A stretch of DNA of 64,000 nucleotides from NCBI GenBank assembly GCA_032433765.1, contig JAVIAB010000025.1, positions 32,714,115-32,778,114 on the forward strand. The letters run 5' to 3'. The translations under genes were made by a program, and so were the position numbers. Within the stretch, counting starts at the first letter, position 1. Each line of letters begins with the position of its first letter. The DNA comes from Megaustenia siamemsis (taxonomy: Eukaryota > Mollusca > Gastropoda > Stylommatophora > Ariophantidae). Under the pieces are notes generated by a model. The model saw nothing but the letters and a program-made list of their open reading frames with translations, was not told where the DNA came from and did no database searches. This document shows, piece by piece, positions 56,819 to 64,000 of the stretch.

Positions 56819-57095
56819 TATAACCCGTGTGTTACCGGGGCCTCATTATGAAGGAAGTAAAGAATAGTGACACTGTGGCCTTCCAGGCATGTCGTAAGAG
56901 GTGACTAAGGAGTTTGATCGATGGCTTGACAAGCTGTTATTGTAAAAAGTATTGTTATGGAAAAAGAGCCATAGATTTTAGAAGCAGTGATCTCTGCAAT
57001 ATATGGCATTTTGGCACTCAAGGTTTCTGTTTTTGAGATTGTGGTTCTGCCCTATGTGCCGTCTTCGGCTTGAAAGGACAATAGATAGATAGATA
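56819..57095 (+). mobile_element. SINE2, near full-length
   Basis: acccgtgtgttaccggggcc, ccttccaggcatgtcgtaag, ggcttgacaagctgttattg, ccctatgtgccgtcttcggc, then aaaggacaatagatagatag. It shares a start with the copy at 21998. Confidence 0.93.
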
Positions 57096-57134
57096 GAGAG
57101 ATAGAGATTATGGAAGAAGTAGACCACTTTGTAT

Positions 57135-57420
57135 CTATTGAATCCTTTATTCTATTTAGGATGATTTTACAGAATAACTTTGAGGCAACTGACAAAAGTG
57201 TCACGCCTCTCCAGTTGTTACAATCTCTAAGATTGCCCTTTTTTGGGATCTTAACAATGATTCCTTTTTTCCATTTATGAGGCGTCTTCTCTGTTTTCCA
57301 AATGATGTTGAACATTTTTTGGAGATGTATTAAATTATGGCTATCAATTGCCTTGAGGATCTCAGCTGTTAACTTATCCTCTCCAGCAGCCTTGTTATTG
57401 GTCATTAGCTTTAAGGTGGT
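57135..57420 (-). pseudogene. Inverted 5' segment of the LINE A RT
   Basis: Minus reads TLKLMTNNKAAGEDKLTAEI, WKKGIIVKIPKKGNLRDC, NWRGVTLLSVASKLFCKI and ends LNRIKDSIDT. In the forward copy at 48953 this is followed by VMREEQAGF, so about three codons were lost at the inversion junction. Confidence 0.94.
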
Positions 57421-58593
57421 GAAGAACAGGCTGGGTTTAGAAAAGGGAGAAGCTGTCTTGACCACATTTTCACTCTACGACTTATATTGGAGGAACACAT
57501 TGAAAAGCAAAAACCTTTTGTACTTAACTTCATCGACTTCAAAAAAGCATTTGATAGTATTCATAGAGATTCTTTGTGGAAAATTCTGAAGCAATATGGT
57601 TTACCATCAAAAATCATAAATATTATCAAAGACATGTATGATGGTTACACATGTGCAGTTCGAACAGAGGAAGGACTGAGCGAATGTTTCCCAATAGAAA
57701 CTGGGGTTAAACAAGGATGTATTTTATCGCCCTTGTTATTTGGAATTGTTATGGACTTCATAATGAAGAAATGCTGCACTGGTAATAAAGGCATCGAATG
57801 GATACAAGGAGACCATTTGGAGGACCTCGACTTTGCTGATGACATAGTTCTCATCAGCAGTCAGATAAAAACGATGCAGGAAAACACAAATGAACTATCA
57901 TCAATAGCCAGCAAAATTGGGCTTGAGGTCAATCATGAAAAGACTAAAGTCATGAAAAGTTTAATTCCAACAAGTGACAAAATATACATGGAAAACAAAC
58001 CAGTAGAAGAGATCGATCACTTTATCTATCTTGGAAGTTACATTGATCGAGAAGGGGATACGAGCAAAGAAATTAGAATCAGACTGGCTAAAGCAGCAAT
58101 GTCTTTCAGAAGCCTTGAAAAGTTGTGGAAATCAAAACTCATTAGCACAAACACAAAACTTAGGCTATTCAAATCAAATGTACTATCAACCCTTACGTAT
58201 GCGTGTGAAAGCTGGAAAACAACAAGAGATATAGAAACAAAGTTGAACGCATTCGAAAATAAATGTCTAAGGAAAATACTTGGTATAGAATGGAACGAAT
58301 TCAAAACAAACGAGGAAATTAGAGAAATCGTCAATCAACCACTAATATCTTCAGTAATAAAGAAAAGACGATGGTCATACGTTGGACATGTGATGAGAAG
58401 AGATAATAATCGAATAGCAAAGCAAGCCCTCATATGGGAAACAACAGGTAAAAGAAAAAGAGGAAGACCCAGGGAGACACTGAGAAGAACATTGATGAGA
58501 GAGGCAAGAGCAGCAGGAATCGGCTCCCTCAATGAGATAGAACTGCTTGCACAGAACAGAGACAGATGGCGAGATTTGATAAAATATCTTTAA
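57421..58593 (+). pseudogene. LINE A RT, forward part (EEQAGF to C-terminus)
   Basis: 391 codons in frame, without stops, from EEQAGFRKGRSCLDHIFTL through FIDFKKAFDSIH, GVKQGCILSPLLF and DFADDIVLIS to the end DRWRDLIKYL. Compared with 48953-50821 I see only isolated changes (ISSQ for ISNQ, GSYID for GSHID, EIVNQ for EIANQ). Because its N-terminal half is inverted it cannot make a full RT. Confidence 0.94.
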
Positions 58594-58697
58594 AAGAAAA
58601 CTGCTAGAACAAAAATTCATATAGGAGAAGGTGTATCTTGGTCTACGCCCTATGGGCCGGTTACGGCTCGAAAGGTCAATAGATAGATAGATAGATA

Positions 58698-59128
58698 GAC
58701 TACTTTGTGTATCTTGGTAACAATATAAACCAAGAAGTTGCAAAAACAGAAAAGAAAAACAGAGAGATCAGAAGCAGAATAGCAAAAGTGGCAGAAAATT
58801 TTGTATAAACTTGGCAAAATATGCAAATTAGAAATACTAAGCAGGAAAACTAATCTGAAAATATTCAGCTCAAATGTGTTAACAATCCTTACCTAAACAT
58901 GTCAAAGCTGGAAAACAACAAAAGAGATTTAGAAAAAAAACTAAATGCTTATGAAGACAAATACCTAAGAAGGATTCTCAATGTACAATGGAATGAATTC
59001 AAGACTAATAAAGAGATAAGAGAAATGGCAACCAATGATCTCATCTACAATTAAGATATGTTGGATATGTGTTGAGAAGAGACAACAAGAACATCTCAAA
59101 ACTGGCTCATATATGGGAAACAACAGGA

Positions 59129-59131
<3 letters not shown>
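58698..59131 (+). mobile_element. LINE A' host copy, interrupted
   Basis: ctttgtgtatcttggtaaca, gagatcagaagcagaatagc and gaatgaattcaagactaata run to atatgggaaacaacaggata. It encodes decayed A-type C-terminal sequence. It is split by SINE4 and resumes at 59484. Confidence 0.85.
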
Positions 59132-59163
<32 letters not shown>

Positions 59164-59483
59164 ATTTGCCAGCTTGCATCTCAGGCGAAGTCACTAGAGT
59201 CTAGGAATTGAATTTTGCATGTTAATCTGTTTTTAACTGGCAGTCGTGTTCACAGGGGTCCCTCGCCACACAGGCGGATAACTCCATTTTCGGAGGAACT
59301 CATATTTTTTGTTGTTGATGAATAAATGATGTTTCAAGCTGGGCCTCGTTGCTGAGACCAGGGATGGTTGCAGCAGATAGAAATCACAAATAAAAATCCC
59401 AAGTGGTGCAGCCAGGATTTGAACCCACAACCTCTCTGTCTCAAGACTGGTGCCTTGCCTTGAGACCAACCAGTCCCTCACAT
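59132..59483 (-). mobile_element. SINE4, full-length, poly(A), in LINE A'
   Basis: On minus the head reads gactggttggtctcaaggca (box A), then gggttcaaatcctggctgca (box B), the body, and an A-tail (about 30 T on plus at 59132-59161). The repeat caggata(c) flanks it at 59124 and 59484. This copy sets the element's length at about 350 bases. Confidence 0.92.
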
Positions 59484-59717
59484 CAGGATACAGAAAACGA
59501 TAAAGACCTAGAATGACACTGGAAAAAACACTTATAAGAGAAACAAAATTGGCATATTTTTTCCACCATCCAAGGAAAAGCAGTGGAAGAAGTAGGTCAC
59601 TTTGTATATCTTGGAAGCTGCATAGATCAAGGAGACACAAAGAATGAAAGTAGAATCGAGAACAGCAAAGACAGTAATGACTTTCAGAAACCTTAATAAA
59701 ATATGGAAATCAAAATT
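59484..59717 (+). mobile_element. LINE A' pieces between SINE4 and SINE2
   Basis: caggatacagaaaacgataa, agacctagaatgacactgga continue the first host copy. From about 59575 a second A' copy starts (gaagaagtaggtcactttgt, atatcttggaagctgcatag) and runs to aatcaaaatt, the SINE2 target. Confidence 0.8.
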
Positions 59718-59982
59718 CTATCTATTGTCCTTTCGAGCTGAAGACAGCAAATCGGGCAGAACGACAATCTCAAAAACAGAAACCTTGCGTGCCAAAATGG
59801 CACATATTGCAGAGATCACTGCTTCTAAAATCTATGACTGTTTCCATAACAATACTTTTTACAATGACAGCTTGTCAAGCCATCGATCAACCTCCTTAGT
59901 CGCCTCTTACGACATGCTTGGAAGGTCACAGTGTCACTATTCTTTACTTCCCTCATAATGAGGCCCCGGTAACACACAGGAT
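59718..59982 (-). mobile_element. SINE2, full-length, 10-bp target duplication
   Basis: A tatctattgtcctttcgagc tail side, tgccaaaatggcacatattg, ccttagtcgcctcttacgac and the start gaggccccggtaacacacag. The repeat aatcaaaatt flanks it at 59708-59717 and 59983-59992, inside LINE A'. Confidence 0.94.
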
Positions 59983-59992
59983 AATCAAAATT

Positions 59993-60471
59993 ACTAAGCA
60001 CAAAAACAAAGCACAGGATTTTTTTATCAAATATATTATCCACTCTTACATATGCATGCGAGAGATGGAAAACAAATTAAGAAATAAATTAGATGAGTTT
60101 GAAAACAAATGCAGCATAAAAAAACACAACACGTGCTGTGGAAGGAATTCAAGACTAGTACAGAAATAAGAGAAATGACAAAGCATACAAAAATATTATT
60201 TATAATCTAGAGAAGAATGTGGACATATGTTGGCCACGTGATGAAAAGAGGCAACAAGAGAATCTCAAAGCAGGCTCTCAAATGGGAACCAGAGGATAAA
60301 AGAAAAAGAGGCTGACCTTGAGAAACGCTAAAAAGAACACTGAGGTGAGCGGCAACAACAACAAGCATCAGCTTCCTCACCGAGATTTGAGCAACCCCTG
60401 CAGAACAAAGACATGTGGTGAGAAACAATCAGGTCCTGTGCAAGGTCTGACACTTAAGGAAAGAGAAGTTG
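59993..60471 (+). mobile_element. LINE A' 3' coding end and 3' UTR start
   Basis: tactaagcacaaaaacaaag, atgtggacatatgttggcca, cgtgatgaaaagaggcaaca, gaaaaagaggctgaccttga and cagaacaaagacatgtggtg, then caggtcctgtgcaaggtctg. Frames are broken. The 33-bp array follows in the UTR. Confidence 0.85.
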
Positions 60472-60895
60472 GACATGGAAAGTCTAAATCTTCTGCCCTA
60501 TTTGGACATGGAAAGTCTAAATCTTCTGCCCTATTTGGACATGGAAAGTCTAAATTTTCTGCTCTATTTGGACATGGAAAGTCTAAATTTTCTGCCCTAT
60601 TTGGACATGGAAAGTCTAAATTTTCTGCCCTATTTGGACATGGAAAGTCTAAATTTTCTGCCTTATTTGGACATGGAAATATAAATCTTCTGCCCTATTT
60701 GGACATGGAAAGTCTAAATTTTCTGCCCTATTTGGACATGGAAAATATAAATTTTCTGCCCTATTTGGACATGGAAATTCTAAATCTTCTGCCCTATTTG
60801 GACATGGAAAGTCTAAATTTTCTGCCCTATTTGGACATGGAAAATATAAATGTTCTGCCCTATTTGGACATGGAAAGTCTAAAACGTCTGCCCTA
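60472..60895 (+). repeat. 33-bp minisatellite in the LINE A' 3' UTR
   Basis: Thirteen copies of ggacatggaaagtctaaatc, ttctgccctattt (some 30 bases with aatataaat). The last unit passes into ctgccctatgtaccgtctcc, the terminal LINE A' word, which compares with tacgccctatgggccgg in LINE A. It lies about 115 bases before exon 10. Confidence 0.95.
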
Positions 60896-61011
60896 TGTAC
60901 CGTCTCCGTCTCTGACTCAGTAAACAATACATCTATCTACCATGAGAACACATGACTTTTTTTCACCACAACCGCCAGTTACCTCTAACCTTTTAACCTT
61001 TATGTCCTCAG

Positions 61012-61166
61012 AAACAAGATGGAAGTGCAAAAAAGAAATAACAGTTCTGGACCCAAAGCGATCCAACGCTATTAATATTGGTCTCACAGTGCTGCCCTCT
61101 CCTAGGTCGATCAAGGCAGCTATACTCAAGATGGATAACTCTATTATGAACAAGGAAGGAATTGAA
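61012..61166 (+). CDS. Fhod: FHOD formin exon (FH2, [17 protein letters not shown])
   Basis: The acceptor is ttatgtcctcag and the donor is GAA|GTTAGT. Two bases complete a codon, then 51 codons: [66 protein letters not shown] is the most conserved FH2 word of FHOD proteins. Spliced to 47661, the distance from LEHLFE to TVLDPKRS equals the spacing I recall for FHOD1, which supports this junction. The rest of FH2 lies to the right of the window. Confidence 0.96.
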
Positions 61167-61267
61167 GTTAGTCTTCAAGATATATATTTTCTTTTTATAG
61201 ATTCTTTTAAGTTTTCTGTTGGTTTTAGTTTCATCAACTTGTATATTGTTTTTGTCTGCATTGTGAT

Positions 61268-61400
61268 CTGTGCGGGGGTATATTTTTTTCCAACCATGAG
61301 TACAATTCACACTACTTTCAACAGGAATCGAACATGAGTTGTCCGAACATCAGTAGCTCAGTCGGGTGGTTTTCCCAACTAGGCTACCGAGGCCCCCTAT
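61268..61400 (-). mobile_element. SINE3 head
   Basis: The complement reads ggggcctcggtagcctagtt, gggaaaaccacccgactgag (box A) and catgttcgattcctgttgaa (box B), then ttggaaaaaaatataccccc. It is shorter than the copy at 39597. Confidence 0.85.
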
Positions 61401-61461
61401 CAATAACTGTCCCATACTATCTCTTTACAAAGTGAAACCAATTTCTGCATGATTAATTTTA

Positions 61462-61598
61462 CAAGGGAGGGAAGTAAAGAATAGTGACACTGTGACCTTC
61501 CAGGCATGTCGTAAGAGGTGACTAAGGAGATTGATCGATCGCTTGACAAGCTGTCATTGTAAAAAGTGTTGTTATGGAAACAGAGCCATAGATTTTAG
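61462..61598 (+). mobile_element. SINE2, 5' part, interrupted by a fold-back element
   Basis: gggaagtaaagaatagtgac, cttccaggcatgtcgtaaga and ggcttgac-like cgcttgacaagctgtcattg, up to ccatagattttag. The 3' part resumes at 62025 with the duplicated ccatagattttag. Confidence 0.93.
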
Positions 61599-62024
61599 GG
61601 GTTAAGGCAAAAAAATGCAAATGAATGCATAAAAATGTGAAGCTGCAGTAAAGCTGAAATGTGAGGGAAAATTGAAAAAAATAGAAAAAAGGTATGGTAA
61701 AAGCTTTACGTGGTTAGTAGACGACACAGATTTGAACGACGTTTCGGCTCAATAGGCCTTCAGCAGGAACAGAAAGGTTCCTTATAAAGAGTGAGAATAA
61801 AAGAGAGAAAGTATAGAGAGTGAGAATAAAAGAGAGAGAGTATAGAGAGTGAGAATAAAAGAGAGAGAGTATAGAGAGTGAGAATAAAAGAGAGAGAATA
61901 AAAATTATATATAATAGTTCTGTTCCTGCTGAAGGCCTATTGAGCCGAAACGTCGTTCAAATCTGTGTCATCTACTACCACGTAAAGCTTTTACCATACT
62001 TTTTTTCTATTTTTTTCAATTTTC
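61599..62024. mobile_element. Fold-back element with ~107-bp inverted arms, 13-bp target duplication
   Basis: The left arm 61665-61772 (gggaaaattgaaaaaaatag to ccttcagcaggaacaga) and the right arm 61919-62026 are inverted copies with very few differences. Between them lies a 27-bp repeat of agagtgagaataaaagagag. The direct repeat ccatagattttag flanks the insert. The 66 bases before the left arm match 18860-18938. No transposase. Class uncertain. Confidence 0.9.
61780..61905. repeat. ~27-bp tandem repeat in the fold-back element loop
   Basis: Four to five copies of gagtgagaataaaagagaga, gagtata between the inverted arms. Confidence 0.92.
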
Positions 62025-62155
62025 CCATAGATTTTAGAAGCAGTGATCTCTGCAATATGTGCCATTTTGGCACGCAAGGTTTCTGTTTTTGAGATTGTGG
62101 TTTTGCCCTATGTGCCATCTTCGGCTCGAAAGGACAATAGATAGATAGATAGATA
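62025..62155 (+). mobile_element. SINE2, 3' part
   Basis: ccatagattttagaagcagt, tgccattttggcacgcaagg, tgccctatgtgccatcttcg, ggctcgaaaggacaatagat, then GATA units. Confidence 0.94.
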
Positions 62156-62235
62156 GATGGATGGATGGATGGATGGGTGGGTGGGTGGGTGAGTGGGTGT
62201 GTGGGTGGGTTTGGGTGGGTGGGTGGATGGGTTTA
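62140..62235. repeat. (GATA)n to (GATG)n to (GGGT)n compound microsatellite
   Basis: The SINE2 tail atagatagatag changes to gatggatggatg, then gggtgggtgggt. It is another tail expansion with motif drift, as at 12677-14985. Confidence 0.95.
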
Positions 62236-62496
62236 TCGTTGAATAGATTGTCACCATGAAATAGTGATACTTGTCTAGTTTTTGGTGTGAATTTAGATAT
62301 GTGAGGAAGCCATAAAATAACACGTAGCATTACGGCCTTTGCATTGATATTAGTTAGTTAGTTACTTCATCATAAGCTAAAGGCAGCACATAATGTAGAA
62401 ATCATAACTCCCATGTCTGGTGATTCACGGTTAGATCTTGTTTTCTTCTTAAATTCATAGTTAAGCTCTCTCTGTTAATTATTCTTCTTGAGTTCC

Positions 62497-63668
62497 AGCA
62501 TCCTCATGAAGCCCTGGCATAGGAGTCTTCCTTTGTCCATTCTCAGCTCATGACCAATGTACTTCCAGCAACCTCATGGAGCCCTGGTGTTGGAGTCTTC
62601 TATTGTCCATTCTCAGCTCATGACCAATGTACTTCCAGCATCCACATGGAGCCCTGGTGTTGGAGTCTTCTTTTTTTCCATTTTCAGAACATGACCAATG
62701 TACTTCTAGTGTCCACATGGAGCCCTGGTGTTGGAGTCTTCTATTGTCCATTCTCAGCTCATGACCAATGTACTTCCAGCATCCACATGGAGCCCTGGTG
62801 TTGGAGTCTTCTTTTTTTCCATTTTCAGAACATGACCAATGTACTTCTAATGTCCACATGGAGGCTGGAGTCTTCTTTTGTCCATTCTCAGCTCATGACC
62901 AATGTACTTCCAGTGTTCACATGGAGCCCTGGTGTTGGAGTCTTCAATTGTCCATTCTCAGCTCATGACCAATGTACTTCCAGCATCCACATGGAGCCCT
63001 GGTATTGGAGTCTTCTTTTTTTCCATTTTCAGAACATGACCAATGTACTTCTAGTGTCCACATGGAGGCTGGAGTCTTCTTTTGTCCATTCTCAGCTCAT
63101 GACCAATGTACTTCCAGTGTTCACATGGAGCCCTGGTGTTGGAGTCTTCTTTTGTCCATTCTCAGCACATGACCAATGTACTTCCAGTGTTCACATGGAG
63201 CCCTGGTGTTGGAGTCTTCTTTTGTCCATTCTCAGCTCATGACCAATGTACTTTCCACATAGAGCCCTAGTGTTGGAGTCTTCTTTTATCCATTCTCAGC
63301 ACATGACCAATGTACTTCTAGTGTCTACATGGAGGCTGGAGTCTTCTTTTATCCATTCTCAGCTCATGACCAATGTACTTCCAGTGTTCACATGGAGCCC
63401 TGGTGTTGGAGTTTTCTTTTGTCCATTCTCAGCTCATGACCAATGTACTTCCAGCATGCTCATGGAGCCCTGGTGTTGGAGTCTTCTTTTGTCCATTCTC
63501 AGCTCATGACCAATGTACTTCTAATGTCCACATGGAGCCCTGGTGTTGGAGTCTTCTTTTGTCCATTCTCAGCTCATGACCAATGTACTTCTAATGTCCA
63601 CATGGAGCCCTGGTGTTGGAGTCTTCTTTTGTCCATTCTCAGCTCATGACCAATGTACTTCCAGTGTC
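62497..63668. repeat. 70-bp minisatellite, about 17 copies
   Basis: The unit tgaccaatgtacttccagca, tccacatggagccctggtgt, tggagtcttcttttgtccat, tctcagctca repeats every 70 bases. A shorter form (catggaggctggagtc) recurs several times. Plus frames reading HDQCTSS, MEPWCWSLL are repeat by-products. Confidence 0.96.
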
Positions 63669-64000
63669 ATTCTTCATTGCACACCATACATGTCCATAAG
63701 AGGAGACAAATAATAATGATTGAATATTATTCTAGAGAGAAACTTCCAAGGCGATAATCAGTGAATCAATTCAGATGAAGAGGTATGTTTACAGCACTCC
63801 GAAAAATTGACAAATAATCAACAACAGAAAAAAATATGGACCAAAGTAGGATCGAACCTGTACTCAGTGGCACAGCGCCTTGCCACGAAAAGCCAAATGC
63901 TTGGGAACACTGCCACTCAGCTTACTAAAGTTTGGCTTTTCCATTCTTCCTCGAATTCAAAATCCCCATGTGGACAAATCTGTTGAACTATGTTCTCAGC
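63669..64000 (-). other. Intron end, possible tRNA-like SINE head
   Basis: The complement of about 63840-63935 contains taagctgagtggcagtgttc (box A-like) and acaggttcgatcctactttg (box B). This is enough to suspect another tRNA-derived SINE head, but no body or second copy was found. The remainder shows nothing recognisable. Confidence 0.4.

Larger units (their letters stand above)
57133..58697 (+). mobile_element. LINE A with 5' inversion, inserted in LINE A'
   Basis: 57133-57420 is LINE A in reverse orientation (complement of about 49345-49640). From 57421 the element reads forward to its GATA tail at 58697. Flanking words gaccactttgtatct (left) and gactactttgtgtatct (right) belong to LINE A' and form an imperfect duplication. 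Such 5' inversions are produced by twin priming during target-primed reverse transcription. Confidence 0.93.

Noticed and set aside
61919..62026. Hammerhead-ribozyme-like core (ctgctgaaggcc, gagccgaaacgtc)
   Set aside because: The CUGANGA box has C instead of the invariant A, and I could not draw a convincing stem III and cleavage site. A covariance-model search would settle it.
62548..63649. Frames with HDQCTSS and MEPWCWSLL repeats
   Set aside because: 70-bp tandem repeat in an intron. Different units are open in different frames.

Overview
The window is eukaryotic, AT-rich, intron-dominated animal DNA. One host gene can be supported. Ten plus-strand exons between 1061 and 61166 encode the middle of an FHOD-type formin (formin homology 2 domain containing), which nucleates and bundles actin. 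The reading phases of all ten exons join consistently. The visible protein (about 870 residues) runs from the FH3/diaphanous-inhibitory region, through a long Ser/Asn/Gln-rich linker and a polyproline FH1 segment, into the first part of the FH2 domain. The first exons and most of FH2 lie outside the window. The exon sequences look invertebrate. A lophotrochozoan, probably a mollusc, fits the repeat load, the tRNA-derived SINEs and the LINEs, but the species cannot be named from the sequence alone.

Everything else is intron filled with repeats. By coordinates, roughly a third of the window is tandem arrays: a 7.6-kb 27-bp minisatellite (2621-10260), a visually perfect 2.18-kb (TAGAC)n array (12806-14985), a 2-kb 9/27-bp array (16117-18175), a 2.7-kb 19-bp array (43370-46050), an AT-rich 41-bp satellite (48840-52440, interrupted), a 30-bp array (54433-55607), a 33-bp array (60472-60895), a 70-bp array (62497-63668) and many shorter ones. 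The rest is mostly non-LTR retrotransposon fragments and SINEs. I use local labels: LINE A, A', B, C, D, E and G; SINE1 to SINE4; and repeat families F and H. Many insertions keep target-site duplications, and several are nested. One nearly full-length LINE G (30611-33864, minus) has an AP-endonuclease ORF and a frameshifted RT. LINE A has a 622-codon uninterrupted RT ORF (48953-50821). A near-identical second copy at 57133-58697 carries a 5' inversion.

The main result of the hunt is one recurring mechanism. At least seven tandem arrays grew from sequence inside a transposable element, and an unexpanded copy of the same element is present in the window for most of them. The seeds are element H (27 bp), the LINE A tail (GATA then TAGAC), the LINE D 3' coding end (61 bp, at two loci), the SINE1 body (about 47 bp), the LINE A' 3' coding end (30 bp) and two different stretches of the LINE A' 3' region (33 bp and 52 bp). 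SINE2 also shares its 3' end with LINE A, which suggests a SINE/LINE mobilisation pair. Many arrays lie within about 10 to 110 bp of formin splice sites.

No bacterial genes, CRISPR arrays, rRNA genes or convincing functional tRNA genes were seen.
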